A stretch of 64,000 nt of DNA from Kingdonia uniflora. Lineage: Eukaryota; Streptophyta; Magnoliopsida; Ranunculales; Circaeasteraceae. The notes below the pieces were generated by a model that saw only the letters and a list, made by a program, of their open reading frames with translations, did not search any database and had not been told where the DNA came from. The stretch lies in contig JACGCM010001161.1 of the NCBI GenBank assembly GCA_014058105.1, positions 1,240,001-1,304,000 on the forward strand. The letters run 5' to 3'. Numbering within the stretch: the first letter of the stretch is position 1; the number at the start of each line of letters is the position of its first letter. The position numbers were made by a program, and so were the translations under genes. Below, one piece after another: positions 34,118-45,159 of this stretch.

Positions 34118-34488
34118 GCCAAATCATTCGGCTAGTTCTCTTTAGATGGGTATTTTGTTAAATGCCGAATTATTTGGCATATTTTAAAATAAAAGCCAAA
34201 TTATTCGGCTTGTCTGTTTAAATGGGGGTTTTTTAATGCCGAATAATTTGACATGTTTTCTCTTAAAAGCCAAATCATTCGGCTTTTTTTCTTTAAATGA
34301 GATATTGGTTAAATGCGGAATCATTTGGCATATATTTGCATAAATACCAAATCATTCGGCATTTCGCATATTTTTACTTAAAAGTCAAATCATTCGGCAT
34401 GTTCTACTAAAATCAAAATTTCTTAATTAAATGCCAAATTTGACATGATGTTCCTTAATTTCATGGTGAAAAACTAAATTATTTGGCA
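34118..34488. repeat. Minisatellite of about 77-bp units built from inverted 15-mers
   Basis: GCCAAATCATTCGGC-type modules start at 34118, 34195, 34269, 34346 and 34384. Their reverse-complement type (GCCGAATTATTTGGC) starts at 34164, 34238 and 34315. Same-type spacing is 74-77 bp for the first four units. Each monomer thus carries one module in each orientation, and each 15-mer is itself an imperfect palindrome. The array decays towards 34488. It lies upstream of the F-box gene at 32667-33830. Confidence 0.85.
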
Positions 34489-34509
34489 AATAATCTCTCT
34501 ATAATCGGC

Positions 34510-34708
34510 AATGAGCCTCAATTCATATTGTTTGGAGATTCGATCACTGAGCATTCTTTCAGACCTTTTTTCTTGGCTTTGATGACATGTTTTTCCCAGA
34601 TATTGAATCATCAATCACATTGTGTTTATCAAATGCTAATTGTTTTTTTTTTGGTACAGGTTGATGTATTAGCCCGTGGATATTACACCAGATGGGCTTT
34701 GATGATAG
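34510..34708 (+). pseudogene. GDSL esterase/lipase gene fragment (CPRD49/WDL1-like)
   Basis: 34510-34563 translates to NEPQFILFGDSITEHSF, matching block I of plant GDSL esterases of the isoamyl-acetate-hydrolysing type (GDSIT with the nucleophile Ser). After about 95 bp, an acceptor (GGTACAG, 34653-34659) is followed by VDVLARGYYTRWAL, matching the next conserved block of the family (usually RGYGGYNTRWAL); three to four residues are missing. The GGWG-containing end of exon 1 and everything after TRWAL are absent. A captured or deleted gene fragment fused to F-box debris. Confidence 0.7.
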
Positions 34709-34880
34709 ATGCCTTTCAAACCATAAAACTTGATCTTTTCATTAGAAACCGCATTGCAGAAAAGGATAGTAATTGTCCACCTTGAAAAAATACTTACTAG
34801 AAGAATGCAAACATCGACAACTCTTACAGACTGCACGAGCATGTAACTGATCAATAAGCAACAACTTCGATTTCTAGCGG
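34700..34880 (-). pseudogene. F-box pseudogene fragment
   Basis: Reads LLVSIFSRWTI and SNEKIKFYGLKG on the minus strand, the GWLL...FYNPVSNEKIKFYALEG region of the F-box copy at 37916-38119. Very short; directly abuts the GDSL fragment on the other strand. Confidence 0.6.
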
Positions 34881-35436
34881 ATGATCAACCCAGAGAAGAG
34901 AACCTTCATCTGCTCTTTTGAAATACATAATCATCTTGTCATCTTCTTCTGCTTTTTGGCAACATATCTTGTTATCATTCTCATTGCATTCTCTTCACAA
35001 TCCCATAGTTTATCTTCTTCTTTGCCATCTTTAAGTTGATTCTTCAATTTGGTCTCAAAGTCTTACTGAGACGATGGTGTGAAGCTTACATGAAGTTACA
35101 ACTTCTTGTGCCAGACAATAAACCATGGATATTATGAATATGAATATGAATATGAATATGAATCTCCACTCTACTGCAGGACAGAATATAAATCTCAAAG
35201 GGAGTCAATTGCAGTTGGCTGTGGTCAAACTACAAAAGTGGGTATTTTTCTGATATTTGACACACCATGGGGTAATTCTCAAATATAGCTATAAATGTTG
35301 AGGTATTTGTCTGAAAAACCTCATTATAAAAGACGAACATAATGAAAAAAAAAAACTCAGAATTGATGTATGTGCGTAAGCTTAAGCCAAGAACATAAAC
35401 AACAAGTACCAATAAGAGCAAAAATATTAAGTACTA
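34881..35436. other. Spacer with (GAATAT)n microsatellite
   Basis: No gene. A six-base microsatellite GAATAT of about five units lies at about 35132-35162. The part at 34900-35020 resembles the N-terminal flank of the F-box pseudogene near 38330-38380. Sequence at 35370-35430 resembles the 3' flank of the intact group B genes. Confidence 0.55.
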
Positions 35437-35626
35437 AGAATTTGTTTAGTCGGTTTGACTCGACGTACTGATTTCCATCTCTTACAGACGGAACAAAAAC
35501 ATAACATACTTGATGAGTAAACAAGAGCTTTGACATGATAACTTCCACGAGCTCTTCAGGAAGATCAAACCATGATCTCTTATTCACTATTAATCTTGCA
35601 GACATTCGTCTCTTCTCCATAGGTAT
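35437..35626 (-). pseudogene. F-box pseudogene, N-terminal fragment cut by TRIM
   Basis: Reads IPMEKRRMSARL then an F-box (WFDLPEELVEVIMSKLLFTHQVC), like the intact group B genes, and ends after the RRVKP region. Downstream it joins sequence that elsewhere lies 3' of the F-box stop codon, so the C-terminal domain was deleted. Upstream, the first codons are separated from the promoter region by the TRIM element at 35627-36542. Confidence 0.75.
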
Positions 35627-36542
35627 TGTTAAGATCAGTAGATCAAAGTTAGTTCCACATTGGTTTTGGTTAAAGACGCAGTCTAACACAAAAAAAGACA
35701 TTTTCATATAAAACCCCACACCTAGCCCATACTAGGTGGTCAAGGTGGGGGGCAATATCGGTACAATGAGGGCTCGGGCCCCAACAATTGGTATCAGAGC
35801 CGATGATTCAGCTAGGAACATAGTCCACTATGATTGACGAGTGCTCAGGGTGGAGCATAGATGTGCTGGATGTGCGGAGAAAAATGTTGGGCTTGGGTAG
35901 AGCAAATAAGTCGACCCATGGATCTTAGGTGAGATGGTGTACCACAAGAGTATAATAAACCAATGCGGAGATTGTTGGTGGTCCCCAACAATTGGTATTA
36001 AAACCGATGGTTCGGCTGGGAACATAGCCTAATGTGATTGGCGAGTGCCCAAAGTAGAACATGGATGTGCAGAGAAAAATACGGTGCTTGGGTAGAGCAG
36101 ATAAGTCGGCACATGGAGCTCAGGTGAGATGGTCTACCACGAGAGCATAATAAACCAAGGTGGAGATTGTTGGTGGCCGTATCTAATCATATCAGTGGTA
36201 CCGAATAGTTGAAAACTAATGGAGTTTGACCCACGGTGGAAATTGTTAAGATCGGTGGATCAAAGTTAGTCCCACATTGGTTAAAGATGTGGTCTAACAC
36301 AATGATCTAATCGTATCGGTGGTGGCGGACAGTTGAAGACTAACAGAGTTTGATCCACGGTGGAGATTGTTAAGATCGGTAGATCAAAGTTAATCTCGCA
36401 TTGGTTAAAGATGTTGTATAACACAATAATATACAATGAGATATGATGTTCTAAATTGCACCCAAGGCATTTTCAGATAAAACCTCATACTAGGTGATCA
36501 AGGTGGGACAATATTGGTGCAATGGGGGCTCCGAGCCCCAAC
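35627..36542 (+). mobile_element. TRIM element (miniature LTR retrotransposon), internally duplicated
   Basis: 5' LTR 35627-35786 (TGTTAAGATC...GGGCCCCAACA) is followed at 35789-35800 by TGGTATCAGAGC, the methionine-tRNA primer-binding site. The 3' LTR 36368-36542 starts TGTTAAGATCGG after the polypurine tract GGTGGAGA. A third LTR-like start is at 36244. The internal part repeats itself (about 35800-35970 and 35990-36170). No coding capacity. F-box homology continues on both sides, so insertion was into the N-terminal coding region of an F-box copy. Confidence 0.8.
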
Positions 36543-37374
36543 TACTAACTGGTGAACTTCTGTATTTTCCCTATTTTAGTAATCCTTTTGTGCCTGCCTA
36601 AATTAAACTTTGTTCAAATTCTCTTAATTGAAAATAGTGATCAAATCCTAATGAGAAACAAAATAATTACATAATATCATTATATAGAAAAATTAGAGTT
36701 TAGCTAATTAATCACAATACAACATTAATAGATAAGAAAAGAAAAATACAATTCGTGGTTATGCGTTAACATACAATAAAAACATGGAGAGAGAGAGAGA
36801 AAGAAACCTCTGTATGATAATAATAATAATAACTACGAAATACATTTAAGATGCAACATAAGTTTATTCCAAAACAACTAAATAAGTCGCGTATAGTTGT
36901 TGCTCATAAATAAGACGTCATATAATTATTAATGCTGGCATGGCAGTGTAAAATGAAGAGAACTCGGCTTGAGCGGCTTGGCTCAACATATGTATTTCAT
37001 GTCTCAAGGAAAGATTGGTTGCTAGTGGCTGGTGCTAAACGACTATAGTTAGTAGCAGGTGAAAATTCTTACAGGAAGGGAATAAGATGCAAATTTTCAA
37101 AAACTGTGCTTATTCGAAAATGTGAAAGGTACAAAAAATTAGCAGATGTTTTTAATGTTTTCACATGATGTTCTCATAGGCGCCTAGCAATGAGAACATA
37201 ATCATGATGTTCTCATACACACCTAGCAATGAGAGAAATAATCAAACATCAAGAAAATTACAGAAAAATTAACCAGAAAACTAAGCAATCCCATTACAAA
37301 TAGAAAAAAAAAACATCAGATATTACATGCCAAAAGATAATTGAGTTCGACTGACAAAGGAAAAAAAAAAACTC
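36543..37374. other. Spacer, former promoter region of an F-box copy
   Basis: 36543-36690 aligns with the sequence upstream of the intact F-box gene at 33830. A GA microsatellite lies at about 36787-36803 and an AAT repeat near 36819. 37030-37300 resembles 48240-48540. No ORF. Confidence 0.5.
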
Positions 37375-38345
37375 TTAAAGTGGAGGTTTGATCCAACCTC
37401 ATCTTACCAAAATAAAATTTTATCTGACCAAACTTTTCGCAACCTTGTCTTACCAGTTTCAAAATAGTGTAATTGCAGTAGATCAACTCACCTTCGGAAA
37501 ATTAGTAGACCTGATCATTCCTTCCTTTGAGGGTCACAGATTCTGAAATTGACTTATTGAGGACCCAGAAACAGTACTCGCACAGCTTTATACTCTGACC
37601 CAGCTCATTTGGGAACGATCAAGCCAATATAATACAAGACTGGTTGTAAAAACAGAAAAAGATATTCCCCTGATTCTACCAGATGCACAGAGCAATCCAA
37701 CACACCTCTTGAGGTCCTGCAATAACACTCCAACTTCGTTGTGCAATATCAAAAGCTCCTACATTTCCATCACGGCTCGAGCAGTAAATGATGTCATCAA
37801 TGCAAGCACGTTTACGTCAGAACTTGATGGAAATAGTCGTTTATTCCTGAATAGTTAAAAACGATATTATATACTGAAGGTGAAATGTTCTGAGGTTAAG
37901 GGTGGAAAAGCAATACTATGCTACAAATAATAAAATAATAATAATAATAATAATAACGTGAGTTTGGAGAAAGTAGCGGCAGCAGGCAAATCGAGCATGA
38001 TAGGTGCCCTCCAAAGCATAAAACTTGATCTTCTCATTAGAAACCGGATTGTAGAAAAAGTAAGTAGTTATCCACCTTGGGGGAAAAAAACACTTACTAA
38101 AAGAATGAGATATTAGCAACCAACCAGCCTTGAAACTGCCAAAGAACTTTTTTTTGAGGAAACTGCAAGAAAACTTGTTGCGTTTGTTGCAGACAAAGGA
38201 GACATGGAAGTTGTCTAGATGATTGAATAGAATGCAAAGGTCGACAACTCTTACGGACTGGACGAGAGCATGTAATTGATCAATGACAACATCTTTCTAG
38301 CGGGAGATCAGCCCATGGCAACTTAATCTACTTTTTTGAAAAACA
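37375..38345 (-). pseudogene. F-box pseudogene, degenerate, group B-like
   Basis: Fragments in order on the minus strand: N-terminal remnants near 38250-38320; GWLLISHSFSK and FYNPVSNEKIKFYALEGTYH (37916-38119); middle and C-terminal blocks (YCSSRDGNVGAFDIAQR, WSVIAGPQEV, GRSQMSWVR, SESVTLKG) down to a GSNLHF-type end at 37375. Many frame breaks, plus a short AAT microsatellite at about 37928. Confidence 0.72.
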
Positions 38346-38387
38346 TAATCCTCTTATTATCTTCTTCTGCTGTTTGGCAACATGTCT

Positions 38388-39262
38388 TCTCTTTTTCTTT
38401 TTTTTCTTTTTTTCTTTCCTTTTTTACTTTTTGAAAAGAAAGCCAGGGTTAGGCAAGGCAGACCCCTACCAGAATTCATTGATATGAAAGAAGATACAAA
38501 CTATGAGAAAAGACAGTGTGAGTCAGTGCTACAAAGCCTAACTAACTCAAAAGGAAAGGAAGAAGGAAAAAGCAAAAAACTATCTGTACAATGTGTTACT
38601 AAGAAATAAGTTGCTTTGTTAGCGGCTTTGGCTCTAGGATTGAAAAGAAAGCCAGGGTTAGGCAAGGCAGACCCCTACCAGAATTCATTGATATGAAAGA
38701 AGATACAAACTATGAGAAAAGACAGTGTGAGTCAGTGCTACAAAGTCTAACTAACTCAAAAGGAAAGGAAGAAGGAAAAAGCAAAAAACTATCTGTACAA
38801 TGTGTTACTAAGAAATAAATTGCTTTGTTAGCGGCTTTGGCTCTAGGATTGAAGGAAACACCCTTCATCTTGCTCTTCCATTGTCAATATCTCTGTAAGT
38901 CTTTATGTTTCTCCGATCTGAAAACCAACTACTGTTCAGGGAATGACAAATATTCTGATCTGTAGTGTAGATTCCCATGTCTAGAATACCCAAGTTGAAA
39001 GCCAACATCAGACCCTCTAGAACAGCAAGTAGAATCAAGATCTCTTTATCCTGGGGGACCTGCTCTTTTTTAGTAAAAGCACAAACAGGAATACCATTAT
39101 GAAGTCTCAAGATTCCTCCAAAGACATTTCTATTCATATCACAGGCTATATAAAGAATAACCAAGTGAGTAGTAACCTGGCTCCAATCTTCATTTGGTGC
39201 AGTCCTAGGCTGTTTAATTCTTGGATTCACCCCCCAATCTGAAAGCATCCTCACATTTGTAG
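38388..39262 (-). mobile_element. LINE 3' end with RNase H-like domain, 5'-truncated
   Basis: The minus-strand ORF at 38865-39275 resembles the RVT_3 type RNase H domain found at the 3' end of plant LINEs (FGGILRLHNGIPVCAF, then a conserved EGLMLAFNLGI helix). Downstream on the minus strand come a tandem-duplicated segment (38432-38849) and an A-rich tail (T-rich on the + strand, 38388-38430), as expected of a LINE 3' end. It interrupts sequence homologous to F-box flanks. At 39262 it joins a gypsy fragment at a shared CTTCAACTGCCACC. A host RNase H-like gene fragment is the alternative. Confidence 0.6.
38432..38849. repeat. Tandem duplication, 2 x 209 bp, almost identical
   Basis: 38432-38640 is repeated directly as 38641-38849 with about two substitutions (C/T near 38548 and G/A near 38610). 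The near-identity indicates a recent duplication. It lies in the 3' part of the LINE fragment. Confidence 0.92.
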
Positions 39263-39590
39263 CTTCAACTGCCACCCCATCTTCGCTTCATCCATCCAGT
39301 GTTCCATACCAGCGTCCTCAAGCCTTACCACGAAGATAAGGAAGATCCGAGCCGAAGTACTGTCAGGCCTCAGATTCCTCACAAACAAGTCACACCAGAC
39401 CAAGTTCCAGAGAGTGTTCTTGCCCACAGAGTAACCTATGTAGATCCGGACACCGAGGAGGAAGTCTACGAGTACCTAGTGAAATGGAAGGACCAGCCAG
39501 AAGCAGAAGCCAACTAGGAGATCCAAGATTCTCACCCCTTGCTGATCCGACTCAGGAAAATCGAAGCCAAACAGAAGTTCATTTTTATCA
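39263..39590 (+). mobile_element. Ty3/gypsy 3' fragment with chromodomain
   Basis: Nearly identical to 44700-45000 of the downstream gypsy element. It encodes the end of integrase and a chromodomain ([16 protein letters not shown], then [20 protein letters not shown] and KWKDQ). After about 39590 the two copies diverge. It is a second, partial copy of the same chromovirus-type family. Confidence 0.8.
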
Positions 39591-39995
39591 ATCCCCAGGA
39601 TCGTACCGCAGGAAATGTCAGGGGTGCGTCATTGGTAATACCATCCTCCTCGGTGTTCTAACGCGTACACATATCTCCCGAATACCAAATAGTATTGTTC
39701 TTGTACGAAACTGATACGAGTAGAACCCTCTTCGAACTAAGCAACTTCACGTGTCTTGCCTCCAAACTGATTATATTTCTAAACCTCATGCATGATTGCC
39801 AACCTATGTTATCTATATTCTTTCACTTTATCATGTTCTTAATCATATTAAAAGAATAATGGATTTCAACCCTCAAATGTTTCCTCTCAACCTTGGCCCA
39901 CGCACCAATAAGAAAATAAATATGTATAAAGTTAGGAACCTTGACTAAGTAGATCGCGTATCAACCCAATATTTTGTAAATAGAATCTCTTAGGA
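39591..39995. other. Sequence between the two gypsy copies
   Basis: No ORF and no match elsewhere in this window. Probably non-coding 3' sequence of the first gypsy copy or old host spacer. Confidence 0.4.
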
Positions 39996-40401
39996 TGTAA
40001 CAAAGCCTTGTAAAAAGTTTCGTTAATTTCTATAAAGTTTAGGTTAGCCTTAAGGGGGAGTACGTTTCATCTCCAACTTCGATGTTTCCGTTTGGTTGTA
40101 AGCTATTTACTTAGTAGCTATATTGTAGAGGAAGTGAATCCGATACACCCAAGTTGGAATTAAAGCCTTGTAATCTTGTTGATAAGTGAATGAAAGCTAG
40201 TTTGCATTAAATCTTTGTACAGTTGTATGTTGCCTTGATATTATGTGATATTATGATAAAAGACTATTGAAAGAAGACGAATAATTAGGCTTACTTGAGG
40301 CACGTGCCTTGAGTGTCGCACGTACCAAAGTTTGTATCTCAACTGGTCTGTAACAGTTGGTATCAAAGTTACGTTCTAGTAGGTGAACGATCTTGTTAGC
40401 T

Positions 40402-41225
40402 ATGGCAGAGGGTAACCCTGCCCCACGGATGGAAGGACCACCCAATAATCCCAGGCCGAGCACCCGAATGCGGTTGGACCAACTAGAGTCTACAAAGATG
40501 CAAGCTCTAGGTGGGATTATTGATCAAGTAACGACTTTGGAGGAAGGATTGGACGAGTTCTCAAATGATCAAGCCCATATGGGCGAACGTTTCGTTACGC
40601 TAGAAGGGGTAGTCGAGGGAAATATGAATATACTTCTAGATCAAGTGGTTGAACTATCTTCGAAGGTGAATCTCCTAGTTAAGGTTGTTGGAACTGGTGA
40701 ACCAGCACTTTTGGGCGGCGGTATAGAACGGCGCAGAATCAAGGTCCCCAAACCCAAGGCGTACGAGGGGGCGAGGGACGCAAAGGAGGTGGAGAACTTC
40801 CTCTTTGATATGGAGACTTACTTCAATGTAGTCAGGCCTGAGAGTAAAAGTGTGAAGGTGTCAATGGCAACCATGTACCTTGCAGGTGACGCTAAACTAT
40901 GGTCGCACACCAAGTATGTCGAGATCCAGAGCGGTCACGATGTTATTAACACATGGGATGACTTGAAGGAGTTGAAGACTCAGTTCCTTCCCGAGAATGT
41001 TGAGTTCATTGCTCGGAGGAGTTTAAGGCAACTGAAGTAGACATGCAACATCCGTGAGTATGTCAAGCGGTTTTCAGCCCTAATGTTGGATATCCGCGAC
41101 ATGTCTGAAAAAGACAAGTTGTTCTGTTTCTTGGAAGGTTTAAAACCATGGTTCCAGACTGAACTACAAAGGCAAAGGGTTCAAGATTTGGCATCCGCAA
41201 TGGCATCCGCTTAGCGCATCAACGA
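40402..41225 (+). pseudogene. gypsy gag remnant
   Basis: The open part 40402-41040 contains a coiled-coil-like leader and the retrotransposon gag core (AYEGARDAKEVENFLFDMETYF, LAGDAKLWSHTKY). It stops at TAG 41038-41040; homology continues in frame (IREYVKRFSALM, LFCFLEGLKPW) to a second TAG near 41212. Zinc-knuckle remnants lie near 41520-41570. Confidence 0.8.
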
Positions 41226-41646
41226 CTATACTCATATGCAGGGTGAGCGTCGATCGACTCGATTTCAGTCTACATTCCAGTCATAGCAAAGAACTAGATC
41301 CTCATATAGTTACAATAGAGGTAAGAATGGAGGATACCAAACTAGAAGTGGGGGAGACCAAGGCCAAAGCCAAGGCCATAGCCAAGGCCATGGCCAAGTC
41401 AGAAGTGGCAAAGCAAGTACGAGCAGTACCTCGAGTTACAATCCCAGGAGGGAGTACCACATGTCGCGCTACAATGGTGGCACCTCATCCTCGTCCAGGT
41501 TTCCAGGGAACTTAAAGTGTTTTCTTTACAGATGGAATCACAAACCTTATCAATGTCCTCAGAAGACGGCATTGAATGCCCTATTGGCGTCAAAAGGAAA
41601 GTGAGCCAATGACACCGCGTAAGGAGGTGATAGCGGTGAAACTCAT

Positions 41647-41892
41647 ATGGGTTTTCTTCACTTTCTCAATGCAATGACCACTCGGTTGGCGGAAACTACG
41701 CCAAAGAAGGAATTCATATACGTGGACCTCAGTATTTATGGGCTGAGCACTTTGGCGATGGTTGATACAGGTATTATCCATAGCTTTATAGTCATTCACG
41801 AAGCGAATTGTTTGGGACTGCATTTGGTGAAGGATTCTAGAAGGATGAAAGCCGTCAACTCAGCCGCAATACCGATACATGGCGTTGCCTAG
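41647..41892 (+). pseudogene. gypsy aspartic protease remnant
   Basis: The open segment contains the aspartic protease signature MVDTGIIHSFI (active-site DTG) followed by the family's A-N-CLGL region. It ends in a stop before the reverse transcriptase frame. Confidence 0.75.
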
Positions 41893-41943
41893 TTTGTTCC
41901 AATTTAAATGGGACAGTAGAGTAGGAAGGTTAATCTTCTCGCA

Positions 41944-42954
41944 GTGACGTTGGATGATTTCAAGATTATTTTGGGGATGGACTTTCTTTGCTACCACAAA
42001 GCAGTGTCGATGCCGTTCGTTAATTCCTTGGGGATCTTTGGTGACAATCCCTCAATCGTGCAGATGTCCACGCACAAGCGAGGGAAGTTGACTTACCTTG
42101 TTACCTTACGGTTGGAGCCGGATGATCAAAATCAAAGCGCCATGCCGAAGGAAATCTCAAGGGTACTTATTGAGTTCCAGGATGTGATGCCGAAGGAACT
42201 GCCAAAGGTGTTACCTCCACGAAAGCCTATCGATCATCAGATCGAGTTAGTACTTGGAGCCAGGTCGCCCGCCAAAGGACCGTATAGGATGAGTCCGCCT
42301 GAACTTACCGAGCTTCGCAAGCAACTTGACAGATTGTTGGAATCGAGTTTTATTCGCACCTTAAAGGTGTCATATGGTGCCCCGGTCTTATTTCAGAAGA
42401 CACATGATGGAAGTTTGCGACTATGCATCGACTATCGAGCCCTGAACAAGGTTAAGGTGAAGAACAAGTATCCAATACTGCTCATTGCCGACTTATTTGA
42501 CCAACTTACATCTGTAAAGTACTTCACTAAACTTGATTTGAGATCCGGTTACTATCAAGTTAGGATTGTTACCGGTGACGATCCGAAGACGAAGTGTTCC
42601 ACTCGATATGGGGCATATGAATTTATTGCCATGCCATTCGGCTTGACCAACGCTCTCGCAACATTTTGTACTCTTATAAATGAGCTCTTCCAAAAATATA
42701 TTGACAAGTTTGTGGTGGTGTACCGGGATGATATTGTTATCTACAGCCGCACTATGGAAGAGAACCTTAAACATCTTCACATGGTATTCCAAGTTCTACG
42801 ACAGAATCAGCTCTATGTCAAGTTGGAGAAATGTTCGTTTGCCCAGGAACAAGTTATGTTTCTTGGACAGATTATTGGCAGAGGACAAATCCGTATGGAT
42901 AGGGAAAAGGTGCGCGCTATTGAGAAGTGGAAAGCTCTTACGAAGGTCACATGA
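41944..42954 (+). pseudogene. gypsy reverse transcriptase remnant
   Basis: Longest open segment of the element (336 aa). It holds the GMDFL end of protease, the LPPRK..DH linker and RT blocks RLCIDYRALNK, KLDLRSGYYQVRI and MPFGLTNA. The catalytic box reads YRDD (42721-42732) where active elements have YLDD or YMDD. The frame is lost after KALTKVT, where RNase H follows in another frame. Confidence 0.85.
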
Positions 42955-42999
42955 GTTCGCTCTTTTTCTTGGCCTCAAGAACTACTACCGCAGGTCATC

Positions 43000-44337
43000 G
43001 AAGGATATTTGAAGCGCGCCTTACAAATCTTCTCAAGAAGGACTTACCTTGGTCATGGTTCGAGAAATGTCAAACAACATTTGACGATCTGAAGCATGAG
43101 GTGATTAACGACCCAGTCTTAGCCTTGCCAAATATTACCAAGCCGTTTGAAGTACATACCGATGCGTCTAATTATGCTATCGGTGGAGTGTTATTACAAG
43201 ATGAGCACCCGGTTGCGTATGAAAACAGGAAGCTGAATGATACTGAGAGGCGGTATTCGGTGCAACAGAAGGAACTTCTAGCTATTGTGCATTGTCTACG
43301 AGTATGGCGCCACTATTTGTTGGGAATGAAGGTTCTGGTGAAGATCGATAACAACGCGGCAAGCCGTTTCCTTACACAAAAGAAGCTGACATCGAAGTAT
43401 GCTCGTTGGTAAGAGTTTCTGGCAGAGTTTGATTTAGATCTCGAACACAAGCCGGGGAGGATGAACAATGTACCTAATGCATTGAGTCGTAAAGCTGAAC
43501 TAGCGGCCATCTTTATAGCAGCCGAGCACTCTCAATCTCACATTACCAGCACTCTTCAAGATAGGATCTGCGAAGGGTTGGCGGTGGATCCTCAGACCCA
43601 GGTCATCATTAACTTGGTGAAACAGGGGAAAACCAAACGGTTTTGGGTAGAAGATGGTCTTCTATATACGAAGGGACAACGGATTTACGTTCCTCGGTTC
43701 GCAGGACTAAGACGGGAGCTGATAAAGGAGTGCCATGACACTCTTTGAGCAGGCCATCCAAGTTGGCAGAGAACATTATCCTTATTGCACAGGGGTTACT
43801 ATTGGCCAAAGGACCGCAAAAAAGTAATAGGTTATACGCAGACTTGTCACATTTGCCAGTAGGACAAGGTTAAACGGGACTTACCACCTGGATAGCTTAA
43901 ACCACTCCCAGTACCGACGTCCTTGGGAAAGCGTTTCTCTGGACTTTATCTCCGGGCTACCTAAGACTGAAGGATATGGTTCCATACTCATAATCATCGA
44001 CATATTCTCTAAGTATGCAACGTTCATTCCAACTCCAATTATTTACCCGGCAGATGAAACAGAGCATCTCTTTGTGAAGCACATTGTCAAGTATTGGGGC
44101 GTGCCACAGGACATCGTCAGCGATAGAAATTCAAGATTCACTAGGAAGTTTTGGAATGAGGTATTCAGATTACTGCGATCCACTCTCAACTTCTCAACTA
44201 GTAACCACCCGCAATCAGATTGTCAGACCGAACGCTTTAACGCAATGTTGGAGGAATATCTTCGGCACTTTGTTAGTGCAAACAAGAAGAACTGGGCCGA
44301 ACTCCTAGATGTAGCGCAGTTTTGCTTCAATCTGTAG
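43000..44337 (+). pseudogene. gypsy RNase H and integrase remnants
   Basis: The RNase H part has FEVHTDASNYAIGGVL, ERRYSVQQKELLAIVH and HKPGRMNNVPNALSR, with a stop (TAA) near 43410. Integrase has an HHCC-like zinc region (HPSWQRTL, CHICQ), the core IVSDRNSRFTRKFW and the PQSDCQTERFN box. Stops occur at about 43746, 43859 and 44335. Confidence 0.8.
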
Positions 44338-44625
44338 AAAAAAAAAGTTCATCAACCAACAAGAGTCCCTGGGAGATACTATTGGGACAGCAACCCCTCA
44401 CATCGCACACTGTGATCTCCGATTACAAATGAAAAGTTCTGAGAGCCTACCATTTTGCAAAGGAATGGCAGAGAAATACTTGCTCATGCCTACTTGGAGA
44501 AAGCATCCGCCATAATGAAGAAATTGGCAGATCAGAAGAGGCGACCAAATCCTTTTTAAGTCGGAGACCTTGCTCTTATCAAGACCTCCCACCTTCAGCA
44601 CAGAAGCGGTAGAGCACACAAAGGC

Positions 44626-44913
44626 TTGGTACCCAGATATGTAGGTCCGATGCCGATTATTAACAGAGTTGGAAAGGTTTCTTACAAGCTTCAACTGCCA
44701 CCCCATTTTCGCTTCATCTATCCAGTGTTCCATACTAGCGCCCTCAAGCCTTACCACGAAGACAAGGAAGATCCGAGCCGAAGTATTGTCAGGCCTCATA
44801 TTCCTCACAAACAAGTCACACTAGACCAAGTTCCAGAGAGTGTTCTTGCCCACAGAGTGGCCTATGTTGATCCGGACACCAAGGAGGAAGTCTACGAGTA
44901 CCTAGTGAAATGA
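44626..44913 (+). pseudogene. gypsy integrase C-terminus and chromodomain
   Basis: Reads [20 protein letters not shown], then [15 protein letters not shown] and a chromodomain ([21 protein letters not shown]) ending at a TGA where the sister fragment at 39263-39590 has Trp. The chromodomain places the family among chromoviruses, whose integration is typically directed to heterochromatin. Confidence 0.78.
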
Positions 44914-45159
44914 AAGGACCCGCCAGAAGCAGAAGCCAACTAGGAGCACCAAGATTCTCACCCCCTGCTGATCCGACTCGGGAAGATCGAAGGCAAACAG
45001 GAGAGGAAAGAGAAGAAGCAGATGAGGATGTAACAAAACCTTGATATTATGTGATATTGTGATAAAAACTATTGAAAGAAGATGAATAATTAGGTTTACT
45101 TGAGGCACGTGCCTAGAGTGCCGTACGTACCAAGCTTGTATCTCAGTTAGTCCGTGGCA

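Larger units (their letters stand above)
39996..45159 (+). mobile_element. Ty3/gypsy chromovirus-type element, decayed
   Basis: 5' LTR 39996-40355 (TGTAACAAAG...CTGTAACA), then a primer-binding-like TTGGTATCAAAG at 40357-40368. Internal order is gag, protease, reverse transcriptase, RNase H, integrase, chromodomain, the usual Ty3/gypsy order. The 3' LTR is 45029-45159, about 131 bp because about 229 bp are deleted between two CCTTG copies. Every coding region carries stops or frameshifts. It sits in the F-box cluster together with the LINE fragment. Confidence 0.85.

Noticed and set aside
34118..34488. CRISPR-like array
   Set aside because: Regularly spaced palindromic modules, but alternating in orientation, with related spacers, in a plant nuclear genome; a minisatellite explains them.
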